Positions 1-7,925 of a stretch of 64,000 bases of DNA are shown here, in pieces. Every line of letters begins with the position of its first letter. The stretch's first letter is position 1. The stretch spans positions 186,001 through 250,000 of the forward strand of contig JADAKE010000016.1 of assembly GCA_015680865.1 (NCBI GenBank), read 5' to 3'. The DNA is from Enterococcus lacertideformus. GTDB lineage: Bacteria > Bacillota > Bacilli > Lactobacillales > Enterococcaceae. The translations under genes were made by a program, and so were the position numbers. The notes beneath the pieces were generated by a model, which did no database searches, had not been told where the DNA came from, and saw nothing but the letters and a program-made list of their open reading frames with translations.

Positions 1-1
1 T

Positions 2-600
2 ATGTCGACCCATTCTGGACAATTATTACAAGCTGTTACATCCAATGATTTTAATCTAGTAAAAAGGCTGTTAACCCAATCATATCCAACAATTGACGAG
101 CAAAATGAAAAAAGCGAAACGCCATTATTAATTGCTGTCCATCATAATAAAATTGAACTAGCAAAACTACTCATTGACCATGGAGCCAATATCAATCAGC
201 AAGATCAGATCCAAGATAGCCCTTATTTATATGCTGCTGCTCAAGGAAAAACTGAAATTCTTACTTATATGCTTGAAAAAAGCGAACCCGATCAAACTGT
301 GGTCAATCGATTTGGCGGAAATGCGTTGTCCCAGCAGCAGAAAAAGGACATTTAGCAAATGTGAAACTTCTTTTAGCAGATGGTCGTGTCAATATCGATC
401 ATCAAAATAACTATGGTTATACCGCTTTGATTGAAGCCGTAGCTCTAAGAGACGGCTCTCAAGTTTATCAAAATATTATCCGTGAACTACTAGCTTATGG
501 TGCAAATAAAGAATTACGTGATAAACAAGGAAAAACTGCCAAAGATTATGCTGAAGAATTGGGTTATACGAATATGTTAATGCAATTAACCTCATCATAA
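2..600 (+). pseudogene. Ankyrin-repeat protein, frameshifted, 5' end probably outside window
   Basis: Two adjacent reading frames together give an ankyrin-repeat protein of about 200 residues. Repeat units of the type TPLLIAVHHNKIELAKLLIDHGANI (residues about 40-64, shown here only as its hallmark TPLLIAV...LLIDHGAN) recur three to four times. The first frame stops at 355 and the second resumes near 361. Reading around base 329 shows one base missing, after which PAAEKGHLANVKLLLADGR would follow in frame. Ankyrin repeats mediate protein binding; the partner is unknown. The first ATG lies at base 2, so a signal peptide or lipobox upstream cannot be excluded. Confidence is high for the family and the frameshift, low for function. 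Confidence 0.85.
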
Positions 601-623
601 TAAACTAAATAATTTCTCAAATA

Positions 624-675
624 AAAAAGCCGATTCTCTAATCTATAAAAATAGAAAAGATGGAATCGGCTTTTT
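624..675 (+). terminator. Rho-independent terminator of the ankyrin gene
   Basis: The 13-nt arms AAAAAGCCGATTC and GAATCGGCTTTTT are perfectly complementary and end in a T-tract. The hairpin starts 23 nt after the ankyrin stop codon. Confidence 0.85.
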
Positions 676-1405
676 ATTAAAACCCTAAACGTTAAAACCA
701 GATCCTTCTCGTTGATCCCTCTATTGGGGGTTACTACATTTTTTGTTGCTACTAAAAAAAAACCTCATCTTCCATATTCTTACTGACATTTCTAGTAGTT
801 GCAATAAATCCACTTGTACTTTCTTTTAAAGCTGTTTGTAAATGTGCTTCTCCACTCTGAAAGTAATTATAGTATTTTCCACTTTTGCAGTTGGATACCG
901 ATTACTTATTTTTTGAATTGAGCTCTTTTTTAAAAAGATTTTCGAATTTTTTACAGACTTTGAAATACTATTTTCTTGTTTCATACGTCCAGCTAACTTT
1001 CAATGAATACAGATATTGATCTTTGTTTACTGAGTTCTTAAATTCCAAATTACTGATATAAGGAACGAGCAATCATCTCAACTGCTCTCAAGATTTTAGA
1101 TATTCAATGATTCTTTATAACCGGTTCTCTTTGCCATAAAGATCAATAAAGCATAATGATTATTTCGTTTATCTTTTACATACAAGCTTTTGGCTTCTGT
1201 CCTTGAAAATAATTATTCTACATTTATATTTTATATGGTTATTAATAATAAAAATAACTTGCTACCATTCTATCCTCATTCATTTAGCTAATCTTTAATT
1301 AAGTTTACATAATATAATTAGTTCAAAAACTATAAAATAAATTTTTAATCCCCCAGATGAGGTCTATTATTATTTGCCAATTCCTTATAAAAATCTATTT
1401 CAATC
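676..1405. other. AT-rich gap without an intact gene; possible decayed minus-strand remnant at about 740-900
   Basis: No start codon with a ribosome binding site opens a convincing frame. On the minus strand at about 740-900, hopping between frames gives protein-like text (YYNYFQSGEAHLQTALKES, then GFIATTRNVSKNMEDEV) ending in a stop. This looks like the tail of a decayed gene, but I do not recognise the family. Confidence 0.35.
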
Positions 1406-1407
1406 AC

Positions 1408-1453
1408 AAAAAACGGAACAAATCCGTTTTTTTATACGAATTTGTCCCGTTTA
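1408..1453 (-). terminator. Terminator downstream of dxs-like gene
   Basis: Nearly perfect 17-nt arms (AAACGGGACAAATTCGT against ACGGATTTGTTCCGTTT on the minus strand, differences compatible with G-U pairs) end in T-rich sequence. The hairpin begins a few bases after the stop codon of the dxs-like gene. Confidence 0.75.
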
Positions 1454-1456
1454 TTT

Positions 1457-3195
1457 TTATTTACTTAAAATAGACAGACTATCTTCTACAATTTGTTTGG
1501 GTGTTAGATGATAACGTTCATATAATACTTCCGTAGGTATATTATCGGTAAATTCTTTTTTAGCTCCAAAACAAAGGACATGCATCATGGAATCTCCGTA
1601 ATAACGGCTGATTTTTTCACCAAATCCACCTGAAAGACTCCCATCTTCCAAGGTGATGACTAGTTGATGGTCTTTTTTTAGTTTCTTTAAAGTTGTCTGA
1701 TCTAGCTCAGTAATTGTGCCTGGGTTTATCAAGGTTACATCAATCCCTATATGAGCAAATGCTTCCATGGTTTCTTTCCCTAATTGTAAAAATCCACCTA
1801 ATGCAATGATTGCCACTTGACTACCTTTAGATAAAAGTTGGTAGTTTGCTATCCGATAGTCCTTTGCGATTGCTTCTCCTGAGGTCACACCATGAGCGGG
1901 TATTCTGATAGCTACAGAATATTCACTTTGTGTCAGCGACCAGTCAAGCATCGAAAGTAAATCTTCTTTAGTAGCAGGAGCAAGATATTTAATATTTGGA
2001 ATACTTGAAAGAAAGGGATATCAAAAGTACCTTGATGCGTATGATCACTTCCTGAGATGCTTGCACCACCGATCAATATAACTGCTGGATTTTCGTTGAT
2101 GGCTAAATCATGAGACAATTGATCATAAGCACGTTGTAAGAATACACTTGAATGAAAAACGACTGGTCGAATACCTCGAGAAGCGAGTCCCGAAGCAAAT
2201 GTGATTGAATGCTGTTCCGCTATTCCTACATCAAAGTAATTCTCTGGGTGTTTTTGCTGATACTCTTTCAAACCAAACATGCCTGGTATTGCTGCATTTA
2301 TCGTTACGATAGGTGTTTCGCTCGCTTTTGTTTTTTCATTGAGGTAATTTATGATGAGTTGATTGTACGTTTCACCTGATGAAACATGTTTCACTTCGCC
2401 TGTTTCTATGTCAAATGGAACATGCCAATGGTACTTCATCTTATTTTTAATTGCTGGTTTATAGCCATGCCCTTTTTCGGTATGGACATGTACAACGATG
2501 GGATGATCTATATCTTTGATTTCTTGAAAAAGCTGGATCAGAGTTGACAAATCATTACCATCAGCTACATAACGGTAATCAAATCCCATCGCTTTGAATA
2601 AATTATTTTCACTCATCCCATTACTTTTGCGAAGCTCTGCTAAATGCCGAGGTAGACTTCCTTGGTTTTCATCAATTGACATTTCATTATCATTCACTAA
2701 AATAATCAGATTAGAAGTTAAATTTCCTCCGTTATTCAACCCTTCAAAAGCTAAGCCTCCAGTAAGCGAACCGTCACCAATAAACGCAAGGATGTTTCCC
2801 TTTTCTTGCTTCAAGTTACGTGCTTTAGCAAGCCCAACCGCTAAACTGATTGATGTAGAAGTATGCCCAACGGTAAAAAAATCATGGATGCTTTCATGTT
2901 GGTTTGAATAACCGCTTACCTCATGATAATGTTCTTTTTCAAATCCATTTTTGCGTCCTGTCAATAACTTATGCCCATAAGATTGGTGAGAAACATCCCA
3001 AACGATTTTATCCTTTGGAGAATCAAACACATAGTGAAAAGCAATTGTTAATTCGAGCACACCAAGGTTAGGTCCAACATGTCCTCCGATCGCACTGTTT
3101 TTTTCTAAAATTTTTTGTCGCATTTCTGTAGCTAATGTTGCCATTTCTTCAGCGGTGAGCCGCTTGACATCTGCTTTTTCATTTATGGATAGCAA
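1457..3195 (-). pseudogene. dxs: 1-deoxy-D-xylulose-5-phosphate synthase-like transketolase, frameshifted
   Basis: Thiamine-diphosphate enzyme of the DXS family, which condenses pyruvate with glyceraldehyde-3-phosphate. Seen: VGHTSTSISLAVGLA, the ThDP motif GDGSLTGG followed by NDNEMSI, and DVGIAEQHS with the catalytic glutamate. The frame breaks near 2015-2022: GTFDIPF should continue as LSSIPNIKYLAPATKEDLL, which is intact in the next frame, so one base is missing in the pyrimidine-rich stretch. The C-terminal transketolase domain lies in the second frame (1457-1951). The likely start is TTG at 3195 (MLSINEKADVKRL fits the family N-terminus), or GTG at 3198; there is no strong Shine-Dalgarno. 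Enterococci make isoprenoids by the mevalonate route, so a DXS-like enzyme here probably served thiamine/pyridoxal synthesis or a divergent reaction. Confidence 0.85.
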
Positions 3196-3258
3196 CACTA
3201 TCCATAAATAAAAAATCTTTGACTTAAACCGCAATATTTGTGCAAATTTAGTCGTATC

Positions 3259-3501
3259 TTATAATTTACGAGCAAAAAATGATACGATTAAAACTAAAAT
3301 GATTGCACCGATCAATGATGGAACGATCGCCATACCACCAATAACTGGTCCCCATGTGCCAAGTAAAGCTTGGCCGATTGCAGAACCAACTAACCCAGCG
3401 ATGACATTTGCAATGATCCCCATTGAAGAACCTTTATTTGTGATTGCTCCTGCAATTGCTCCAATAATACCACCAACGATTAATGACCAAATAAATCCCA
3501 T
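3259..3501 (-). CDS. glsB: GlsB/YeaQ/YmgE family stress membrane protein
   Basis: Eighty-residue hydrophobic protein with three glycine-rich transmembrane helices. The pattern GFIWSLIVGGIIGAIAG, then NVIAGLVGSAIG, then a last helix and a short basic tail is typical of the transglycosylase-associated / GlsB family. In enterococci glsB genes follow gls24-type genes and are linked to envelope (bile, stress) tolerance. The start ATG at 3501 has an AGGAGG ribosome binding site. It lies 37 nt after gls20 on the same strand, so the DUF2273-gls20-glsB group is probably one operon. The frame is intact. The exact molecular function is unknown. Confidence 0.9.
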   Translation of the reverse strand: MGFIWSLIVGGIIGAIAGAITNKGSSMGIIANVIAGLVGSAIGQALLGTWGPVIGGMAIVPSLIGAIILVLIVSFFARKL

Positions 3502-3538
3502 TTTATATTCCTCCTAATTTCTTCTACTTGATTAAAGT

Positions 3539-4084
3539 TTACTGTACACGTGGCTCTGCGTTTTCTTTGACTTTTTGTGTGCCTTTATTTACGGCAGCTT
3601 TTGCTTTGTCTGTTTGTTTTGAAGCAAATTGTCCAGTCGTTTTAGCAGCACCCGTCACTTTGTCTTGAACAGTTTCTTGATCTTTTTCATATTCTTCTTG
3701 TGTTTTGATATCTACTACATTTACATTGACTTCAATTACATCTAAATGTGTCATTTCATTTACTTCACGACTGATCAAGTCTTTGATTTGATCGTAGATA
3801 TTTTCAATATCTTTCCCATATTCAACAACAACATCGAGATCAACTGCTACTTGTTTTTTACCAACTTCTGCATTAATTCCTGCAGTCACGTTGTCTGTAT
3901 TCACTAATTTTTCTGCAATATTTGAGAAAAAGCCTCCATCCAGAGTCAATAAACCATCAACATCTTTTAAAGCATAACCAATGATTTTTTGAATCACTTT
4001 ATCTTCATAAGTTAGTTCGCCTTTTGAGATGTGGTTGTGCTCTGTAGTCATTGTGTTTGTGTTTTTGATTCCTTTGTTTTCCAT
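3539..4084 (-). CDS. gls20: Gls24/Asp23 family envelope stress protein (Gls20-like)
   Basis: 181 residues if started at ATG 4084, which sits 8 nt after AGGAGG; the ATG at 4090 is only 2 nt away and less likely. The Asp23 core runs from LTYEDKVIQKIIGYALKDVDGLL through VDLDVVVEYG and EVNVNVVDI (about residues 25-130). A basic tail follows (TTGQFASKQTDKAKAAVNKG), as in Gls24. Members are abundant stress proteins tethered beneath the membrane by AmaP. At about 20 kDa, followed by glsB, it matches the E. faecium gls20 arrangement. The upstream DUF2273 stop codon overlaps its ribosome binding site (TTAGGAGG), so translation is likely coupled. A longer paralogue lies at 13.7-14.5 kb. Confidence 0.88.
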   Translation of the reverse strand: MENKGIKNTNTMTTEHNHISKGELTYEDKVIQKIIGYALKDVDGLLTLDGGFFSNIAEKLVNTDNVTAGINAEVGKKQVAVDLDVVVEYGKDIENIYDQIKDLISREVNEMTHLDVIEVNVNVVDIKTQEEYEKDQETVQDKVTGAAKTTGQFASKQTDKAKAAVNKGTQKVKENAEPRVQ

Positions 4085-4096
4085 ATTCATTTCCTC

Positions 4097-4285
4097 CTAA
4101 GATTTAAAAAATCGATCGAAAAGTTTGGTTTCTTTCAAATAAAAGCCAATTCCTACACCAATAGCAGTCATAATCAATATGAGAAGCGTTTTGAAAAAAC
4201 CGACTGTTATCCATAGAATAGCTAATAATAACCCAAGTCCCCCGAAGATAATAGGGAGCTTGTATGCAGAAAATAACTCTTTCAT
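4097..4285 (-). CDS. DUF2273 small membrane protein of the Gls24 operon
   Basis: Sixty-two residues with two transmembrane helices (LPIIFGGLGLLLAILWITVGFF and LLILIMTAIGVGIGFYL, about residues 10-31 and 34-50) and a short charged tail. It is closely similar to the 59-residue protein at 14529-14708, and both precede a gls24-type gene. DUF2273 proteins occur in Asp23/AmaP operons; their function is not established. The start ATG at 4285 follows AGGAGG by about 8 nt. Confidence 0.85.
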   Translation of the reverse strand: MKELFSAYKLPIIFGGLGLLLAILWITVGFFKTLLILIMTAIGVGIGFYLKETKLFDRFFKS

Positions 4286-4297
4286 GATTTGGCCCTC

Positions 4298-4336
4298 CTA
4301 TTCCACTCGAGAATGCTTGTAAGAAGGACATTTTTT
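4298..4336 (-). pseudogene. Possible C-terminal remnant of amaP (locus 1)
   Basis: The last codons before a stop read PSYKHSRVE, resembling the end of the intact AmaP at 14722 (KYQSGEHARVQ). The stop lies 12 nt upstream of the DUF2273 start, the same spacing as in the second locus. The rest of the gene is absent, because AT-rich DNA leading to the response regulator follows. The match is short, so the support is mainly positional. Confidence 0.45.
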
Positions 4337-4391
4337 CAAAAATGTGTATTTTTCAAGCAAAAGTGCGTATTAATAAAGAAATATCTATTTA

Positions 4392-5147
4392 TTATTTTAC
4401 TTTTTCTTCAAAATTTTTCACTAGCTTTTTTAGATATCTCGTAGAAATTAAGCACTTCTCGCCATTAATCATAGTGATAACTCGCTCTTTGCGATTGATT
4501 TCTTTGATATTTGTTAGATTAACTACAAAAGACTGATGGCAACGGCAAAAAGAATCATTCAGCTGTTCAACTTCTTTGATCTTTCCTACAAATTCAATCA
4601 TCCGATTATCTAAATGAACAATTAATTTATGCGGTGTATGACTAGATTCAAAATATAAAATTTCATCTACATATAATTTGATGTCTGTCGGGCCACTCTT
4701 TATCCAAATATGCGGTCTTGTTTCTAACGTCGTGTTTAAGTATCGTTTAAGTGCAATATCAATACAATCAATGACTTTTTTTTGAAGTGTCTCTATATTA
4801 TCTTTAACGATATAATCTAATGCTTCAACTTTATATATAAAGGTTAAATAGGCCAAATCAGCATAGCTAGTCACAAAAATAATTTTTGCAGTAGGATCAT
4901 ATTCTCTAATTTTTTTACCTAATTCGATACCATTTAAGGTTGAATTTAAATCAATATCTAAAAAATAGATCCCTTCCGTTTTATTTTCTGAGATATAAGA
5001 TAAAATAGTCATGGGATCTTCCGTAGAAAATTGAAAACGAACGTCGTATTCTTTCATTAAAAGGTAATTTAAAAGGTAATTTTTTATGATTTTTGTCAGG
5101 TTATTTCGATACACTAATTCATCATCACATACAAATATTTTCAGCAC
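4392..5147 (-). CDS. LytTR-family response regulator (AgrA/FsrA type)
   Basis: About 250 residues. The N-terminal receiver domain (about 1-120) has the acidic pair CDDE, the phospho-acceptor in IYFLDIDL, and the downstream threonine and lysine (VTSY, VKD). The C-terminal LytTR DNA-binding domain (about 145-245) contains YFESSHTPHKL, FCRCHQSFVVNL and the terminal STRYLKKL. The preferred start is GTG at 5147 after AGAGGGG; TTG at 5153 is possible. It overlaps the end of the kinase gene frame, so the two form a cotranscribed two-component system. The frame is intact. Target genes are unknown; the nearby surface adhesin or gls genes are speculative candidates. Confidence 0.85.
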   Translation of the reverse strand: MLKIFVCDDELVYRNNLTKIIKNYLLNYLLMKEYDVRFQFSTEDPMTILSYISENKTEGIYFLDIDLNSTLNGIELGKKIREYDPTAKIIFVTSYADLAYLTFIYKVEALDYIVKDNIETLQKKVIDCIDIALKRYLNTTLETRPHIWIKSGPTDIKLYVDEILYFESSHTPHKLIVHLDNRMIEFVGKIKEVEQLNDSFCRCHQSFVVNLTNIKEINRKERVITMINGEKCLISTRYLKKLVKNFEEKVK

Positions 5148-5149
5148 AG

Positions 5150-6438
5150 TCAACCCCTCTTTTCGTGAATCGTAATAATTTGTATAAATTGTTCATTCTC
5201 TATTTTTGTTTCTAAGAAGACATTTTCATTGGATTGTACCAATTCATCTAGATTAGTCAATCCTAATCCTTGATTGCCTTCTTTCGTTGTAAAATGGTTT
5301 TTTTTAATTCATGCAATTTAGGGATATTGGGTTTACATTTATTGATCAAAACAAAAGTATGACTATTTTCTTGTTTTAAAACGATTAATTCAATTTTAGG
5401 ATTCTTAATTAAAATAGACTCTTCAATTGCGTTATCTAGAATAATCCCTAACATGCGTACTAATTTGATTGGAGAAAGGTCGATTTTCGTAATTTTTTCG
5501 GGAATCATTACCTTTATTTCAATACCATTTTGATTGGCAACATACAGTTTGCTTAAAATAATACTTTTTAGTTCTTTGATTTTAAGGTTGGTTATGGAAT
5601 TGAGTTGGAGGTTGTTTTCATTGAAGATCGTTTTTGTCGCTTTGATGCTCTCGTAGAAGTAATGCTTCAGTCCTTGTATATCATCTGTTTGGATGTAGTC
5701 TTCTAAAGAAATCAAGATATTTTTATAATCATGTTTGAATTTCAATAGTTCTGTATAGTTCTTTTCAATTTGTTCGCTATATTCAATTAAATAATTCATT
5801 TCTTTTTGTTGCTCTCTTGTTTCAAATTCTTTCTTTTTGATGAATAACAGCGTAAAAAATATCAGTGTAGACATTACCCCGTAGACAACCATTACGATTT
5901 CATTTGCCGTATGGACACAATCAATTAAAATAGAAAAACGTTCTGTACAGATGAAAGTAAAATAAATAATGGTTGTAAAAGAAAAAACATAAGTAGCAAT
6001 TATTAAACGTTCTTTATCGTAAATAATCTTTTTTAAAACAAGCTTCTTCACATAATAAGTAATCAGCCAAAAATAAAGTGTACCTAGGACACCTATCAAA
6101 AAAGAATTTATCTTCAAACCAAATACGTCATAAAGATAAACAGCAGTATTATCAGTAAAAATATAGATAAATAACGTGAGCGAAGGATAAAAAAATGAGT
6201 GGTAGATATTTCGTCTAATCAAATAAGTAAACAAACATAATGTTCCCCATAATAAAATAGTAGTAGCAATATCGATATATTTATATAAAATTAATGTAAC
6301 AATTATACTGACTAAATAAAACAATAAATACTTTTTATTTCGAAAAAAATTTCCTAAGTAACTAACTGCTAGAACAATACTACTCGATTGTACAAGTAAA
6401 ACTGTAATTAAACCTAGATTCATATTAAGATCTACCAA
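5150..6438 (-). pseudogene. AgrC/FsrC-like sensor histidine kinase, C-terminus frameshifted
   Basis: The N-terminal half (about 1-200) has six or so transmembrane helices as in peptide-pheromone sensors. A coiled segment holds the phospho-acceptor region FKHDYKNILISLEDYI. The ATP-binding N-box is visible at LGIILDNAIEESI (about 330). In a run of eight A (about 5300) the frame slips: the open frame ends at 5263, whereas the next frame gives KNHFTTKEGNQGLGLTNLDE, carrying the G-box GLGLTN, and runs to TGA 5150. The G-box is therefore lost unless slippage restores it. The start is TTG 6438 or ATG 6423. No agrB/agrD-like gene lies alongside. Confidence 0.82.
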
Positions 6439-6567
6439 TAACTTTATCTACACAATCTATGAAAAGAAGAAAAAAAATTTTTAATCTATGAACTTTATTT
6501 TTCCTTCGAATCCTCTTTATAAGTCAAAAACTCAAAAATTTTTTTATTTTATCAATCTTTATTTAAC

Positions 6568-6602
6568 TGTTAACAAAACAATTCATTATTTTGTTAACAA
6601 AC
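6568..6602. promoter_or_regulatory. Palindromic repeat upstream of the sensor kinase
   Basis: Ten-base arms GTTAACAAAA (6569-6578) and TTTTGTTAAC (6589-6598) form a perfect inverted repeat with a 10-nt spacer. TGTTAACAAA also recurs as a direct repeat 24 nt apart. TTAACTGT beside it is the complement of ACAGTTAA, the core of AgrA-type LytTR sites. It lies 130-165 nt upstream of the kinase start, so autoregulation is plausible. The operator role is inference. Confidence 0.45.
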
Positions 6603-7075
6603 AGCTAGTGCTAGAATTTTTAAATGTTGGATCAACCCCTTATCTATTTTTTATAAAGGGATTGTAGCACATTTCACGAAGTTTTTGGAGAGTATACATA
6701 ACATAATTTTCATCACAAAAAATTTTGCTTATCTCTTTTGAAATATTGGTAAAAAGGCAATCTTTTTACTAATTAACATGTTATAATTAAGTTAATATGA
6801 TAAGTATATTATGCGACATTTTGATTTGTTTTGTTGAAATTTAATCCCACTGGCGTAACTTCAGGTTTACAAGGATGTATTAGTGGTTAGGGAATACATT
6901 GTTTAAATGAGAAATAATTGATTTTGAGTAATAGTTTAAACGCTTTAAAATATGATATGGACTCGTTAGAATGCCTTTTCTGAATAAGAAAAGGCATTCG
7001 TTCACTCATCTATTTATTGTTTTTCGATATTTTTTTATTGAAAAACATCAGTTATTGTGAGATAATTGGGAAAAA
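6603..7075. other. Gap with one strong hairpin (6969-6999), no gene
   Basis: No coding frame is convincing. The 13-nt arms GAATGCCTTTTCT (6969-6981) and AGAAAAGGCATTC (6987-6999) form a perfect hairpin with a 5-nt loop. There is no T-tract directly behind it on either strand. It could end a small RNA starting in the 6790-6850 area, or be an orphan hairpin. Confidence 0.35.
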
Positions 7076-7090
7076 GTGAGGAGCTTATCT

Positions 7091-7564
7091 ATGAAAATAA
7101 AATTATTTTTTACCCAAATTATTGGTTTTACTTTTTGTTTGATTCCCTGTATTTTAGCTATCCTACTTACGATCCAATTTATTACTAGCGATAACCAGGG
7201 AATATACGATTGGCAGACAGTTTTATTTGTACTTTCTCTTTATATGGTTCTTTTATGTGGCTTTATTCTTAGTATTTTTTTGATTCAGTTGATCCATCAA
7301 TTTTTATCAAAAGAAACCTTTACAATTAAAAATCTCAGAATAGCCAATCGTATTCGTCACTGCCTCTTCATTATAACGATTCTTGTATTAGGTATTTTCC
7401 CTAAATTTTATCAGATGGCCGATTCAAGTGATGCTCCTGGCATTTTATTATTTGCTCTCGTCCTTTTATTCATTCCTTTATTTATTTACATCTTATCAAG
7501 TGTTTTAATTGGATTACTTAAACAAGCTATTTATTTAAAAACTAACTACGATTTAACTGTGTGA
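7091..7564 (+). CDS. DUF2975 four-helix membrane protein
   Basis: 157 residues with four hydrophobic helices (about 8-30, 45-70, 95-115, 125-150) and short polar loops, as in the DUF2975 family. The ATG at 7091 follows GAGGAG by 7 nt, better than the GTG at 7076. An HTH gene of the YozG type follows immediately, the usual genomic pairing of DUF2975 proteins. The pair probably acts as a membrane-linked transcriptional switch, but signal and target are unknown. Confidence 0.75.
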   Translation: MKIKLFFTQIIGFTFCLIPCILAILLTIQFITSDNQGIYDWQTVLFVLSLYMVLLCGFILSIFLIQLIHQFLSKETFTIKNLRIANRIRHCLFIITILVLGIFPKFYQMADSSDAPGILLFALVLLFIPLFIYILSSVLIGLLKQAIYLKTNYDLTV

Positions 7565-7572
7565 GGTGTCTG

Positions 7573-7785
7573 ATGGCTATTATAATCAACCTAGATGTAA
7601 TGCTAGCAAAACGCAAGATCAGCGTGACCGAATTAAGTGAGCGGGTAGGAATCACCATGGCAAATATTTCTATTTTAAAAAATGGCAAAGCAAAAGCCAT
7701 TCGCTTTTCTACCCTTAATAAAATTTGTGAAGTATTAAATTGTCAACCTGGAGACATCATCGAATATAAAAAGAAGGAAGAATAA
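7573..7785 (+). CDS. Cro/C1-type HTH regulator (YozG-like), partner of DUF2975 protein
   Basis: Seventy residues forming one helix-turn-helix domain. Seen: INLDVMLAKRKISVTELSERVGI, the recognition helix region TMANISILKNGKAKAIRF, and the C-terminal LNKICEVLNCQPGDIIEY, a pattern typical of the small YozG/HTH_26 regulators. ATG 7573 is preceded by GAGGTG and lies 9 nt after the membrane-protein stop, so the two are cotranscribed. It probably autoregulates the pair. Confidence 0.85.
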   Translation: MAIIINLDVMLAKRKISVTELSERVGITMANISILKNGKAKAIRFSTLNKICEVLNCQPGDIIEYKKKEE

Positions 7786-7882
7786 CGTAGACTTATCACT
7801 ACTTAAAATAGAGCGTAGGACAAATATTAACGTAGGGAATAATGTAAAAATTAGTAACAGTAATTTGAGACTTCTCCAATCA

Positions 7883-7916
7883 AAAAGCACTCAATCATTG
7901 ACGATTGAGTGCTTTT
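7883..7916. terminator. Bidirectional terminator between HTH gene and adhesin
   Basis: Perfect 14-nt arms AAAAGCACTCAATC / GATTGAGTGCTTTT with a 6-nt loop. A-rich and T-rich flanks serve both convergent genes. Confidence 0.85.
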
Positions 7917-7925
7917 ATCATTTAA

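Noticed and set aside
4104..4331. 75-codon frame overlapping DUF2273
   Set aside because: It is a shadow of the DUF2273 gene in another frame and has no family features.
4392..6438. fsr or agr quorum-sensing locus
   Set aside because: The regulator and kinase fit, but no agrB/fsrB processing protein or peptide precursor is visible in the flanking 600 nt on either strand.
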